From NCBI RefSeq assembly GCF_036248275.1, contig NZ_CP109181.1, positions 2,976,001-3,040,000 of the forward strand: DNA of 64,000 nucleotides. Direction: 5' to 3'. Under the pieces are notes generated by a model, which saw only the letters and a program-made list of their open reading frames with translations, had not been told where the DNA came from and ran no database searches. Shown piece by piece: positions 1-8,474 of this stretch (position 1 is the first letter of the stretch; every line of letters starts with the position of its first letter). The DNA comes from Streptomyces sp. NBC_01716. GTDB taxonomy: Bacteria; Actinomycetota; Actinomycetes; Streptomycetales; Streptomycetaceae. A program made the position numbers and the translations under genes.

Positions 1-2
1 TC

Positions 3-527
3 CTGCACGGCACGAAGACATACGTGTACGAGCTCTGGGAGGACCTCGGCGGCAGCCTCCCCGAGGCGATCGCCGTCCCCGTCGGCAACGGCACCCTGCT
101 GCTCGGCGCCTCGCTCGCGACCGCCGAACTCCACGCGCACGGACTCATCGCGGAGCGCCCCCAGTTGATCGCCGTCCAGGCCGAGGCCGTCTCACCGCTG
201 GCCGCCGCCTTCCACGCGGGGGAGGACGACCTCGGCACCGAATTCCCCGGCACGCTCAAGCCCCCGGCTCCCACCCTCGCCGAAGGCATCGCCATCCCGC
301 GGCCACCACGCGCCCGCCAGATCCTTCGAGCGGTACGCGAATCGGGCGGGACCTTCGTCACCGTGACCGAGGATCAGATCCGTGTGGCACAGCGGGAGTT
401 GGCGTCGCGCGGTCTCTTCGTCGAGTCGACCGGCGTCGCCTGCTGGGCGGCCGTCGGCGAGTGGACCGATCGCACCGTGACCGTCCCGCTGTGCGGCGCG
501 GGCGCCAAGACGGGTCTCGCCACCTGA
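3..527 (+). CDS. PLP-dependent threonine synthase-like enzyme, C-terminal part
   Basis: This frame is open from the window edge, so the gene starts outside and only about the last 174 codons are present. The visible part fits the C-terminal half of fold-type II PLP enzymes of the threonine synthase/threonine dehydratase group: the stretch GTKTYVYELWEDLGG is the usual segment before the phosphate-binding loop, AVPVGNGTLLLG is a glycine-rich cofactor phosphate loop, and GVACWAAV lies in the usual C-terminal helix. The PLP lysine would be upstream and cannot be seen. The substrate cannot be told from this fragment. It is followed by a convergent cupin gene after 12 bases. Confidence 0.75.
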   Translation: MHGTKTYVYELWEDLGGSLPEAIAVPVGNGTLLLGASLATAELHAHGLIAERPQLIAVQAEAVSPLAAAFHAGEDDLGTEFPGTLKPPAPTLAEGIAIPRPPRARQILRAVRESGGTFVTVTEDQIRVAQRELASRGLFVESTGVACWAAVGEWTDRTVTVPLCGAGAKTGLAT

Positions 528-539
528 CGACGCGCCCCG

Positions 540-1022
540 TCAGTCCACCCAGTACGTGTCGTGCTTGATGAAGAACGCCGTCCGCTCCTCGTCCGTCATC
601 CGCCCGACCGTGGAGATCTTCTCGAAGTACTCCTCGCGCGGAGCGCCGGGCGCGAACAGGATGAGCGTGGAGGCGGGCTCGTCCGAGTCGTTACGGAACC
701 CGTGCAGCCCGCCCGGCGGCACGTACAGGAAGTCGCCCTTCTCGGCGTCGGTCCAGCGCTCACCGTCGTACAGCCGGACCGTCCCCTCCAGGATGTAGAA
801 CGACTCCGAGATCGTCCGGTGGAAATGAGTGCTCGGACCGCCGCCCCTGGGCACCATGTCCATCCGGTAGAGCCCGAACTCACCGCCGGTCGACACGCTG
901 GACGCCACGAAGTGCGTCTCGGCTCCCGACGGCGACCGCACGTCGGCGGGGGTGCTCGCGGGCCGGTACACCGCGTTGACCTCGCCTGTGTCCCCGTGGT
1001 GTCGGGGTTCCGGATACGACAT
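540..1022 (-). CDS. Cupin domain protein
   Basis: A single-domain cupin of 160 residues. Cupin motif 1 is complete (STHFHRTISESFYILEG, giving two His and one Glu metal ligands) and motif 2 is present as VPPGGLHGF, so a metal-binding beta-barrel is likely. The reaction cannot be assigned; such proteins range from dioxygenases and isomerases to sugar binders. The ATG at 1022 is preferred because a GAGGGA ribosome site lies nine bases before it; a GTG at 1031 in the same frame is too close to that site. It is probably transcribed alone. It lies beside a decayed xanthine dehydrogenase remnant upstream. Confidence 0.8.
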   Translation of the reverse strand: MSYPEPRHHGDTGEVNAVYRPASTPADVRSPSGAETHFVASSVSTGGEFGLYRMDMVPRGGGPSTHFHRTISESFYILEGTVRLYDGERWTDAEKGDFLYVPPGGLHGFRNDSDEPASTLILFAPGAPREEYFEKISTVGRMTDEERTAFFIKHDTYWVD

Positions 1023-1066
1023 GTTCTGCACTCCCTCAAGTCGAAGCCCGACGCGTGGCCGGCCGG

Positions 1067-1230
1067 TCAGTCCACCAGCAGTTTGTCAAGGGTGACAGGG
1101 ACGTGACGCACCCGGATTCCGGTGGCGTTGTGGATGGCGTTGCCGACCGCGGCGGCCGAGCCGGCGGTGCCGAGTTCGAGGGGGGTTCTCCTCCAGCAGG
1201 GCGTGCCCGATACCGACGTCACGAAGAATC
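1067..1230 (-). pseudogene. Remnant of a molybdenum xanthine dehydrogenase/aldehyde oxidase subunit
   Basis: Read on the minus strand, the last codons spell GSAAAVGNAIHNATGIRVR followed by HVPVTLDKLLVD and a stop, which is the usual C-terminus of large molybdopterin-binding subunits of the XdhA/YagR type. Just upstream, in a different frame, is RDVGIGHALLEEN, matching a motif that normally lies roughly 80 residues before the C-terminus. A run of six G at about 1180-1185 sits at the join. The stretch is therefore a decayed gene with an internal deletion and a frame change; everything upstream is gone. The whole 298-base gap between the cupin and cyclase genes holds only this remnant. Confidence 0.6.
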
Positions 1231-1329
1231 GGTTCAGATACTGCTCCGAACTCTGCCCAGGGGTCCCGATCGTTGCCAGGACCTGTCAATCCCAGGCTGG
1301 GGCGGCACTCTTCCAGTACGTTCACGGTC

Positions 1330-2238
1330 ATGAGTACGGAACAGAGGTACGACGTGGTCGCAACGCCCAACGAGGAGGAACTCCCGAGCAATTGGGGCCG
1401 ATGGGGTGCGGACGACGAGCTGGGCACGCTGAACCTGATCACCGACGAGGTCCGGGCCAGAGCCGCCGCGCAGGCGCGTACCGGGCGCGCGGTCTCGCTG
1501 GCTCAGCCCATCCAGCCGGCGCCCTTGGTCAGCGGGCCCTTCGCGCCCACCACTCAAGAGACTTCGCCGGTCCAGCAGTTGATGCAGTACACCGGAGGAG
1601 CACCCGCGACGGCGGACCTGATGCTGGTGACCAACCATCACGTGCGCTCGACCCACCTCGACGCCCTGGGGCACCAGATATGGGACGGCCAGGTCTACCC
1701 CGGGCGGCCCCTCGCGGAGAGCGTGACACCGGCTGGAGTGCGGCACGGTTCCACGGCGGCGTTCGCCGCCGGGATCGTCACCCGGGGTGTCCTGCTCGAC
1801 CTGGCCTGGGACGGCCCGCTGCCCATGGGCCATCCGATCACCTCGGAGGACTTCGAGGCGGCCGAGGCCCGCCAGGGCGTGCGGCTGGAGTCCGGGGACG
1901 CTTTGGTGGTGCGCTGCGGATGGGTCTACGCCATCGACCCCGAGAGGCCGATGCCGGGCATCAGCCTGGACGCGGTGCGGTGGATGCACCGGCGCGGCGT
2001 GTCCCTGTACGCGGGCGATCTGGGCGACGCCCACCCGCCGCTGGATCCCGCCGTCCCCGGACCGCTGCACCGCGTCGCTCTGCCGCTTCTCGGAATGCCT
2101 CTGATCGACGTCGCAGAACTAAACGAACTGGCCGCTGTCTGCGCGGAGTTGAACCGCCACGCCTTCCTGCTCACGGTGGCACCCCCGCGCATCCACGGCC
2201 TCACCGGCGTCCCGGTCAATCCGCTGGCGGTCTTCTGA
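1330..2238 (+). CDS. Cyclase family (kynurenine formamidase-like) hydrolase
   Basis: A 302-residue protein of the cyclase family (PF04199), metal-dependent amidases and lactonases related to bacterial kynurenine formamidase. The family signature HxGTHxDxPxH is recognisable but altered: HHVRSTHLDALGH keeps both His and the Asp but has Ala-Leu instead of x-Pro. The start is placed at ATG 1330 (MSTEQRYDVV); an in-frame ATG at 1273 would add 19 residues with no family resemblance and would run into the xanthine dehydrogenase debris. No convincing ribosome site precedes either start. The substrate is unknown. The next gene, on the other strand, is an MmyB-type regulator that converges on it. Confidence 0.75.
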   Translation: MSTEQRYDVVATPNEEELPSNWGRWGADDELGTLNLITDEVRARAAAQARTGRAVSLAQPIQPAPLVSGPFAPTTQETSPVQQLMQYTGGAPATADLMLVTNHHVRSTHLDALGHQIWDGQVYPGRPLAESVTPAGVRHGSTAAFAAGIVTRGVLLDLAWDGPLPMGHPITSEDFEAAEARQGVRLESGDALVVRCGWVYAIDPERPMPGISLDAVRWMHRRGVSLYAGDLGDAHPPLDPAVPGPLHRVALPLLGMPLIDVAELNELAAVCAELNRHAFLLTVAPPRIHGLTGVPVNPLAVF

Positions 2239-2280
2239 CGGGCAGCGCCCCGGGGCCGGCGGTCCCGCTCAACTCCCGCG

Positions 2281-3120
2281 TCAGTGCGGTGACCGCGGTC
2301 CGATCACGGACAACAGGTGCAACTTCTCGTAGCTCTCCGTGCCGGGGATGGCGGTGTAGACGAGCAGCGAGTGGGCCTGGCCGGGATCGATCAGTCGCTG
2401 ACACGTCAGCTCAAGGGGCCCGACCTCGGGGTGCGCGAAGCGCTTGGTCTCGTGGGGGCGCACACCGATCTCATGCTCGTCCCACAGCCGGCGGAACTCC
2501 TCGCTCCGCTCCAGGAGCAGCTCCGCCAGATACGCGGCCCGGGATCCGGGACCGCGAAGGCCGATGGTCTGGCGCAGCCCCGACGCGTACATCCGGGAGA
2601 GGAAGGCGTGTTCTTCGGGCGCGTAACGCAGACGCTCCGAAGGATCGGTGAACCACCGGAACCCCACGCTGCGCGCCGGGCCGCTGTAGCGGGTCGTGTC
2701 CCCGGTGAGAGCGACGCCCATGGGGGTCTGCCTCAGGGTTTCGCCGAGCTCCGTGACGATCTCCGCGGGCGTGTCGGCGAGACGGTCGAGGATCCGGAGC
2801 AGCCCCGGACTGATGTGATCGCCGGTCCCGCCGCGCTCGGGCGCCTGATGTCCCGCGAGGCGGAACAGATGGTCCCGTTCGTCGAGCGAGAGATGCAGTC
2901 CCTGAGCCATCGACGCGAGCAGCTGACTCGACGGTCGCGGGCCGCGCTCCCGCTCAAGACGTGCGTAGTAGTCGGTCGACATGTGGCAGAGCACCGCGAC
3001 CTCCTCGCGTCGCAGACCGCTCGTACGACGCCTGGCACCGCGCGGCAGCCCGACGTCCTCCGGTTGCAGCGCCTCTCGACGCTTTCGGAGGAACTTTGCC
3101 AGCTCGACGCGATCGATCAT
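2281..3120 (-). CDS. XRE-type regulator with MmyB-like ligand domain
   Basis: A 279-residue DNA-binding regulator. The N-terminal about 80 residues form an XRE helix-turn-helix (LRREEVAVLCHMSTDYYARL), followed from about residue 105 by the MmyB-like C-terminal domain (PF17765) with the typical FRWFTDPSERLRY stretch and a late LLVYTAIPGTESYEKL strand. This class is abundant in Streptomyces and is usually transcribed divergently from a short-chain dehydrogenase whose gene it controls. That is the arrangement here: its start is 138 bases from the SDR gene, so their promoters and the operator probably share 3121-3258. The ligand is unknown; fatty-acid binding has been proposed for the domain. Confidence 0.85.
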   Translation of the reverse strand: MIDRVELAKFLRKRREALQPEDVGLPRGARRRTSGLRREEVAVLCHMSTDYYARLERERGPRPSSQLLASMAQGLHLSLDERDHLFRLAGHQAPERGGTGDHISPGLLRILDRLADTPAEIVTELGETLRQTPMGVALTGDTTRYSGPARSVGFRWFTDPSERLRYAPEEHAFLSRMYASGLRQTIGLRGPGSRAAYLAELLLERSEEFRRLWDEHEIGVRPHETKRFAHPEVGPLELTCQRLIDPGQAHSLLVYTAIPGTESYEKLHLLSVIGPRSPH

Positions 3121-3258
3121 GGTCTCTTTCTTCTCAGCGGTGGCGGTCCGTCGTTTCTACCGTCTTCGTCCGGCCGGATCCACGGATCGGCAATCCCTGG
3201 AAGACGGCCGCGGCTTCCTGAAGTGTGGTGACGGGAACACCGACTCAAGGAGCGAATC

Positions 3259-4209
3259 GTGGCTCGCCGAGCAATCGATATCACCATCCCGGACCTGTCG
3301 GGCAAGCGCGCGCTCGTCACCGGCGCCAGCGACGGCATGGGCCTGGAAATGGCCACGCGGCTCGCCGCCGCGGGCGCGGAAGTGATCATGCCCGTCCGCA
3401 ACCCCGGCAAGGGCGAGAAGGCGGTCCAGGGGATCCGCCACCGCGTCCGCGACGCGAAGGTCTCGCTGCGCGACCTCGACCTGTCGTCGCTCGACTCCGT
3501 CGCGGCCCTCGGCGACACCCTCAGCCGCGAGGGCGACCCCATCCACATCCTCATCAACAACGCCGGTGTGATGATCCCCCCGAGCCGTCAGACCACAGCC
3601 GACGGCTACGAGCTGCAGTTCGGCACCAACCACCTCGGCCATTTCGCCCTCGTCGGCCACCTCTTGCCGCTGCTGCGGGCCGGCCGCGCCCGCGTGACCT
3701 CACAGATCAGCATCGCCGCCCGGAGCGGCTCCATCAACTGGGACGACCTGAACTGGGAGCGCGGCTACGACAAGCAGCGCGCGTACGTCCAGTCGAAGAT
3801 CGCCTTCGGCCTCTTCGGCCTCGAACTGCAACGCCGCAGCCAGAAGTACGGGTGGGGCATCACCAGCAACCTCTCCCACCCCGGCGTCGCCCCCACCAGC
3901 CTCCTCGCCGCCCGCCCGGAGCTGGGCCGCCCCAAGGACACATCAGCGGTGCGCGTCATCCGGGCGCTCTCGACGCTCGGCATCCTTGTCGGCACCGTCG
4001 ACAGCGCGAAACTGCCCGCGCTGATGGCCGCGACCGGTCCGGACACCAAGCCGGGCGCACTGTACGGCCCCAGCGGCCCCGGCAACCTCGGCGGCCCGCC
4101 CGCCGAGCAGCGGTTGTACGCACCGTTGAGCGGCGCCGGCGACGACGAACGTCTGCGTCTGTGGGAGGTCTCGGAGCAGCTCACGAGGACCGCCATCCCA
4201 ACCGCCTGA
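3259..4209 (+). CDS. Short-chain dehydrogenase/reductase
   Basis: A 316-residue classical-type SDR. The Rossmann cofactor loop is [12 protein letters not shown] (TGxxxGxG), the structural motif is NNAG near residue 96, and the catalytic Tyr-Lys pair is in YVQSK. The catalytic Ser position is within [11 protein letters not shown]. Spacing resembles the retinol dehydrogenase/protochlorophyllide reductase-like SDRs, which often use NADP(H). The GTG start at 3259 is supported by an AAGGAG site about seven bases upstream. It is transcribed divergently from the MmyB-type regulator and is its likely target. The substrate is not predictable from sequence. Confidence 0.88.
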   Translation: MARRAIDITIPDLSGKRALVTGASDGMGLEMATRLAAAGAEVIMPVRNPGKGEKAVQGIRHRVRDAKVSLRDLDLSSLDSVAALGDTLSREGDPIHILINNAGVMIPPSRQTTADGYELQFGTNHLGHFALVGHLLPLLRAGRARVTSQISIAARSGSINWDDLNWERGYDKQRAYVQSKIAFGLFGLELQRRSQKYGWGITSNLSHPGVAPTSLLAARPELGRPKDTSAVRVIRALSTLGILVGTVDSAKLPALMAATGPDTKPGALYGPSGPGNLGGPPAEQRLYAPLSGAGDDERLRLWEVSEQLTRTAIPTA

Positions 4210-4235
4210 CCACCGCCTCATCACCGCCTGACCAA

Positions 4236-4361
4236 ATGGGGTTCTCGGCCGCGGACTGGCAGGTCCCGTCCATGGTTCCCGTCGACGATGCCGCGGTGGC
4301 GGGGGTGTTGCGGGAACGGTTCGGGGTACGGGGGAGCTTCCGGGATCTCGGCAGTCAGCAG
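4236..4361 (+). pseudogene. 5' fragment of a phosphotransferase-like gene
   Basis: From ATG 4236 the frame reads MGFSAADWQVPSMVPVDDAA and continues VLRERFGVRGSFRDLGSQQ, then loses any coherent sequence. The opening resembles the N-terminus of aminoglycoside-phosphotransferase-fold kinases, including those fused to class III aminotransferases, where a similar VARLLAEHYGLRG...LGSQQD stretch starts the protein. The frame is closed at 4442 without any kinase core. At about 4360 a reductase fragment begins in a different frame, so this looks like one side of a deletion join. Identification rests on a short stretch and is moderate. Confidence 0.4.
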
Positions 4362-4851
4362 GCGGCTCTTCGACTACGTACCGGGCGAGCCGATCATGGA
4401 CAGCCGCTATCTCTCGCCCCACGTCGTCGCCAGGCTCGGTGAACTCGCCGGGCGTACGGTCTCTCGTCCGGCCCCCTTCGTAACTGCGGTACGTACCTCC
4501 CTGCGGGGAGCCGGCCTTCCCGAGGAGTCCGTCACGGACGAGCCGTTCTTCTCCCCGGTGCCGGCCCCGCTCACCGACCTGCCCCCGCCCTCACCGGGAC
4601 CGTTCACCGTACGGTTCGCCACCAGCGGCGTCGAGGCCCGTTGGACGCCCGAGGACGGAACGCTGCTGGACCTCGCCGAAGCCGCCGGCCTCCGCCTGCC
4701 CGCCGCCTGCCGCGCCGGCGCGTGCGGCACCTGCCGCCAACCGGTGAAGGGCGACACGGCACACCTCCTCACCCCGGCCGCCCCCGTCGGTCCGGGCCGG
4801 ACACCGATGTGCTGCGCTGTCCCGGCCTCGGACATCACGCTGAGCGCCTGA
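4360..4851 (+). pseudogene. 3' fragment of a [2Fe-2S] ferredoxin-type oxidoreductase
   Basis: The frame carries a C-terminal plant-type ferredoxin domain: CRAGACGTCRQPVKG gives three cluster cysteines (CX4CX2C) and PMCCAVPAS supplies the fourth. Before it, PAPFVTAVRTSLRGAGLPEE matches the NAD-binding lobe end of ferredoxin-NADP reductase-like modules that carry such a ferredoxin tail. The flavin-binding lobe and most of the NAD lobe are missing. An ATG at 4396 could still make a 151-residue product with an intact ferredoxin domain, so expression as a small ferredoxin is possible. Upstream sequence in another frame comes from an unrelated gene, so I call it a truncated gene. Confidence 0.6.
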
Positions 4852-4870
4852 CGCCCGGTCGCCGGGTGTC
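4850..4870. terminator. Hairpin between convergent genes
   Basis: A nine-base-pair stem (GACGCCCGG against CCGGGTGTC, one G-U pair) with a three-base loop spans the stop codons of the reductase fragment and the convergent glycoside hydrolase gene. There is no U tract, as is normal for this GC content. It could stop transcription from both sides. Confidence 0.45.
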
Positions 4871-7250
4871 AGCGACGACCGTCGGTCCGAGGTTCGCCGG
4901 GGCGTCTCGAACGGGCCGCCCGCGACAGGGTGTGGTGGCCTTGGCCGTCCGTCCTGGGTGCGAGGCCGTGGTAGATCCGGGGCGCGCCGTCGAGTGTCAG
5001 CGTCGCCCTGCCGCCGGTGACCGGGATCCGCCGGACCTGGCCGACCGCGTCCACCTCCTGTACGGCGGTGGTGGCGGCGACCACGACCTTGGTCTTGGTC
5101 GGCCAGGGGTCGGTCCATACCTCGGGGGCGGGGAAGTGCCAGTCGGTGCGTTGGCCGGCGGTGTTCAGCAGATAGCCGTCGGCCCGGTTCCACAGCACGA
5201 CCGCGGGGCCGTCGGGTGTGTCGAACCACAAGCCGAACGTCAGCGGGTCGGCGAAGGTCAGCCGGCCCCGGAAGGTGGCCCGGTCGAGCGTGCGGGCCGC
5301 GGTCGCGTACGCCAGGAGCGACGGCTTCGGGCTGAGGTCGCGGTTCATCAGACCGTAGTGGTACTCGGCGTTGTCCGGGTCGGCGACCTGCGGCATGCCG
5401 AGCACGCTGTCGTGGAACTGGTACCAGCACACAGCCCGGATCCCCTCGGCCTTGGCCAGTGCGAGGGTCAGCAGTACGTTCTCCGCGGCATGCCGGTAGG
5501 TGTCGTGCCACCAGCTGTTGGGCTTGGTGGGTGCGTACGCCTCGGTCAGCCAGATCTCCTTCTCGCCGTGCTCGGCCATCAGTGCCTTCAGCTGGCGCAG
5601 GCCGCCGTAGAAGTTCCAGTAGGTGCCGTTGCTGCCGGTGGTCCAGTCGTCGCCCGGCGGTATGTGGTCCGGGGTGAAGTTGCCGCGTCCCGGGTGGTAG
5701 GCGAAGGCGTCGATCAGGTCCCAGCCGCCCGCCGCGATGAAGTTCTCCACCCATGGCTTGTCCATGCCGGCCAGTCCGTTGTTCATCAGCTTGATGGTGT
5801 CGCCGGTGGCTGCCCGCCGGTCGAAGACCGGCCGTAGTGCCTTGTCCAGGTATGCCTGCGCGGCGTCGCCGGTGTTGAACGGTCTGTTCAGCTCGTTGCC
5901 GACCTCGAAGTAGCCGGCGCCCGCACCGACCGCCACCGCCAGTTTGTCCGCGGCCCAGGTGGCCGCCTCGGCGTCGGTGACGTCCAGCGACGGCTGGAGT
6001 TCGATGTTGTGCCGCATGCCGCGGGCGTCGAAGGCGGCGGGCGGCAGCCCGGGGCCGCCGTCGTAGGCGATCCGGACCAGGCTGATGCCGACCTTCTGCC
6101 ACAGGTCCAGTACGGCGTCGTCGCTCGGCCGCCGCAGCCACGGGTAGTTGGCGACGGCGAACATGCTGTCCGTGCCGGCCTGGTAGTCGTATGACGGCAG
6201 GACCGCGAGATTGGTCCGGGCGAACGCCTCGTCGTCACCGGATCTGACGACAACTTCGGCCAGTGCGATCCCGCCGGCCGGTGCGGTCAGGGTGAAGGTG
6301 TGCTGCCAGGTGGCCGCCGCGGCGACGCTGCCGGTCGTGGTGGTCTCGGCCAGCAGGGCGCCGTCGAAGCCGCGTACCCACAGTTCCAGTTCGACCGTTC
6401 TGGCCGCGCCGCCGTTGGCCACCAGGGCGGTGAGTGCCATCTGCTCGCCGGCCGACTCGTACAGGTTGAAGTCGCGGTTCGTGGTGAGTTCGAGGCCCAG
6501 TTCGCGGCCCCGGCCGATGGTGGCGGTGGCTGACGGCCGGGTTTCGGAGAAGAAGAAGTCGGCCCGGCTGGTCCAGCCGCCGGCAGGGTCCGCGACACCC
6601 GGCGCGTGCACCCAGGTCGCGTTCGTCCACGCCTGGCGGGACCGGTCCAGCAGGAACAGGCCGTGCAGCGTGGTTCCCCACGTGGAGGTGTGCGCGATGC
6701 CGAGGGTGGTCTCGTACGGGATGCCTCCGCCCGTGTCGCGGACCCATTCGGTGATCGCGATGTAGTCGTCGGGCGCGGTCGGCGCCTGGATCGCCCGGCT
6801 GAACAGGAAGCCGTCCGGGACCAGCGTGTCCGCCCCGGTGACGTGCCACTCCAGCACGGCGTGGGAGGTGCCGACGCTGAACCAGCCCGTGACGCCGGTC
6901 GGGCCGGCGGCGGCGTCGAAGGTGTACTCCATCCGGATCGCGGGCGTCCCGTCCGGGAGCGCGCTCAGGGTCGGGGTGCCGCCGGTGGACACGTGGATGC
7001 CGGTGACACTGTCCTTGACCTGGAACTTCGACCCGGCCGACCGGGTGACGCCGTCGGCGTCACGGATGGCGAGCCTGCCGCCCGCGCCGGCCAGCAGGCT
7101 GATGCCGCCGGCGGTCAGGGTGACGTCGCCGGCCGCGGCGTGCGCGGTGGTCGGGGTCGGCTCGGCGACGAGTACGACGCCGGCGGCGAGGGCCGCGGCG
7201 AGGAAGCCCCGGCGGTTGAGGGTGGGTCGGGAGAAGGCTTCGGAGACCAT
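4869..7250 (-). CDS. Tat-exported glycoside hydrolase (clan GH-A, GH39-like)
   Basis: A 793-residue secreted enzyme. The N-terminus has a twin-arginine signal (LNRRGFLAAALAAGVVLVA) followed by an Ala-rich cleavage region near residue 40. Residues about 45-380 are beta-rich and unassigned. From about 385 a TIM-barrel follows with the clan GH-A pair: Glu453 in EVGNELN is the likely acid/base and Glu570 in IWLTEAYAP the likely nucleophile, about 117 residues apart. The last about 90 residues look like a C-terminal beta domain. It is divergent from the LacI gene, whose operon carries a sugar ABC transporter, so it probably releases the sugar imported there. Family and substrate are inferred, not proven. 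Confidence 0.75.
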   Translation of the reverse strand: MVSEAFSRPTLNRRGFLAAALAAGVVLVAEPTPTTAHAAAGDVTLTAGGISLLAGAGGRLAIRDADGVTRSAGSKFQVKDSVTGIHVSTGGTPTLSALPDGTPAIRMEYTFDAAAGPTGVTGWFSVGTSHAVLEWHVTGADTLVPDGFLFSRAIQAPTAPDDYIAITEWVRDTGGGIPYETTLGIAHTSTWGTTLHGLFLLDRSRQAWTNATWVHAPGVADPAGGWTSRADFFFSETRPSATATIGRGRELGLELTTNRDFNLYESAGEQMALTALVANGGAARTVELELWVRGFDGALLAETTTTGSVAAAATWQHTFTLTAPAGGIALAEVVVRSGDDEAFARTNLAVLPSYDYQAGTDSMFAVANYPWLRRPSDDAVLDLWQKVGISLVRIAYDGGPGLPPAAFDARGMRHNIELQPSLDVTDAEAATWAADKLAVAVGAGAGYFEVGNELNRPFNTGDAAQAYLDKALRPVFDRRAATGDTIKLMNNGLAGMDKPWVENFIAAGGWDLIDAFAYHPGRGNFTPDHIPPGDDWTTGSNGTYWNFYGGLRQLKALMAEHGEKEIWLTEAYAPTKPNSWWHDTYRHAAENVLLTLALAKAEGIRAVCWYQFHDSVLGMPQVADPDNAEYHYGLMNRDLSPKPSLLAYATAARTLDRATFRGRLTFADPLTFGLWFDTPDGPAVVLWNRADGYLLNTAGQRTDWHFPAPEVWTDPWPTKTKVVVAATTAVQEVDAVGQVRRIPVTGGRATLTLDGAPRIYHGLAPRTDGQGHHTLSRAARSRRPGEPRTDGRR

Positions 7251-7282
7251 CGTCCGCTCCTGTCCAGCGCTTGGCGGCGCAG

Positions 7283-7304
7283 CTGATAATGCCTATCTTC
7301 AACT
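7283..7304 (-). promoter_or_regulatory. Candidate operator, copy 1
   Basis: A 22-base site 33 bases before the glycoside hydrolase start. It matches the reverse complement of 7392-7413 at 20 of 22 positions, so each divergent gene has the same sequence, in the same orientation, just ahead of it. The shared core is GGCATTATCAG. It is a plausible binding site for the adjacent LacI-family regulator, although it is not an obvious palindrome of the usual LacI kind. Part of it could instead serve as a -10 region. Confidence 0.5.
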
Positions 7305-7391
7305 TCGTGAACGACACGTTTCCAGCTCGCTACCTTGGTGTCAACGGACTCTTGCCCTAGTAATCCCTCGTGCGTTACGGTCACGGCCAGC

Positions 7392-7413
7392 AGATGAAGT
7401 TAGGCATTATCAG
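7392..7413 (+). promoter_or_regulatory. Candidate operator, copy 2
   Basis: The second copy of the site at 7283-7304, ending only three bases before the GGAGG ribosome site of the LacI-family gene. Bound protein here would block leader transcription or translation, which fits autoregulation of the regulator and of the operon that follows it. Confidence 0.5.
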
Positions 7414-7424
7414 ATGGAGGAGCG

Positions 7425-8474
7425 ATGTCGCCGAGACCTCGCCGTGTCACGCAACGCGAGATCGCAGAGCTGGCAGGCGTCAGTCAGACCACGGTGTCGG
7501 TGGTGTTGAACGACCGCGACGACTCGAACGTGCGGGTCCCCGAAGCCACCCGGGCGCGGGTCAAGGAGGCCATCGAACAGCTCTCCTACGTCGCGGATCC
7601 CGCGGCCCGCCGGCTCGCCGGCCTGGACAACCAGATCATCGGCGTCTTCACCTACGAGGCCGCGCTGTCCCCCGAGAGCATGGACTTCTACGGTCCCCTG
7701 CTGAACGGGATCGAGCGAGCCGCCGAGCAGATCGGCTGCGACCTGCTGTTCTTCACCTCCTCACCGGTCGAGAACGGCACGCGCAGCCTCTTCCACCGCA
7801 AGACCCGGCTGCGGCTGACCGACGGCTGCGTCCTGCTCGGTCAGCAGATGGTCGCGTCCGAGCTGGAACGGCTCGTCGCCGAGCAGTTCCCGTTCGTCGC
7901 GATCGGCCGCCGGGACGAGACCGCCGCCGCGGTGCCGTACGTGGCGATCGACTACATCACCCCGACCACCGCGCTGATCGATCAGGCGGCGGCCGGCGGG
8001 CACCAGCAGGCGCTGTACGTCCACCGCGGCCGTGACACGCCGACCGCCCGGGACCGGCGCGACACCGTCGAGGGTGCCTCGGCGGCGGGCAGGCTGGCTT
8101 TCCTGCTGGTCGGTGAGGAGAGGATCGCCGACCTGCCCCGACTGGCGCGGGCGACCGGGGCCACCTTGATCATCGCGGAGGACGCGTTCCTGGCGGAGGA
8201 TGTCGCGTACGCGCTGCTCGGCGCCGGGGTCGCCGTACCGGACGAGATCTCGCTCGCCGCGCTCGGTGAGGTGCGCGGCCATCGCGTGGAGGGCCGGACA
8301 CTGGCGGGCTTCCACGTCCCGAGGCAACAGCTGGCGGCCGAGGCACTCGATCTCCTCCAGCTCCTGATCACCACGGCCCCGCAGGAGTGGACCGGTCTGG
8401 ACCGGGAGCGGCTGCTGGTCGCCGAGGTCGAGCCGGGGGACACGATCGTCACGCGAACGGACGCGCCGTCATGA
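7425..8474 (+). CDS. LacI-family transcriptional regulator
   Basis: A 349-residue regulator. The N-terminal helix-turn-helix and hinge are typical (IAELAGVSQTTVSVVLN, then SYVADPAARRLAG), followed by a periplasmic-binding-protein-like sugar-sensing domain from about residue 65. GGAGG ends four bases before ATG 7425. The stop overlaps the next start by four bases, so regulator and FAD oxidoreductase are translationally coupled, which is unusual because such regulators are usually transcribed separately. It probably controls the divergent glycoside hydrolase and the transport operon through the paired 22-base sites. The inducer is likely a product of that hydrolase. Confidence 0.92.
   Translation: MSPRPRRVTQREIAELAGVSQTTVSVVLNDRDDSNVRVPEATRARVKEAIEQLSYVADPAARRLAGLDNQIIGVFTYEAALSPESMDFYGPLLNGIERAAEQIGCDLLFFTSSPVENGTRSLFHRKTRLRLTDGCVLLGQQMVASELERLVAEQFPFVAIGRRDETAAAVPYVAIDYITPTTALIDQAAAGGHQQALYVHRGRDTPTARDRRDTVEGASAAGRLAFLLVGEERIADLPRLARATGATLIIAEDAFLAEDVAYALLGAGVAVPDEISLAALGEVRGHRVEGRTLAGFHVPRQQLAAEALDLLQLLITTAPQEWTGLDRERLLVAEVEPGDTIVTRTDAPS

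Noticed and set aside
1122..2651. Plus-strand open frame of 509 codons
   Set aside because: It runs through the cyclase gene and into the antisense of the MmyB-type regulator; no protein-like pattern.
4591..6141. Minus-strand open frame of 516 codons
   Set aside because: It overlaps the glycoside hydrolase in another frame and is Arg-rich low-complexity sequence.
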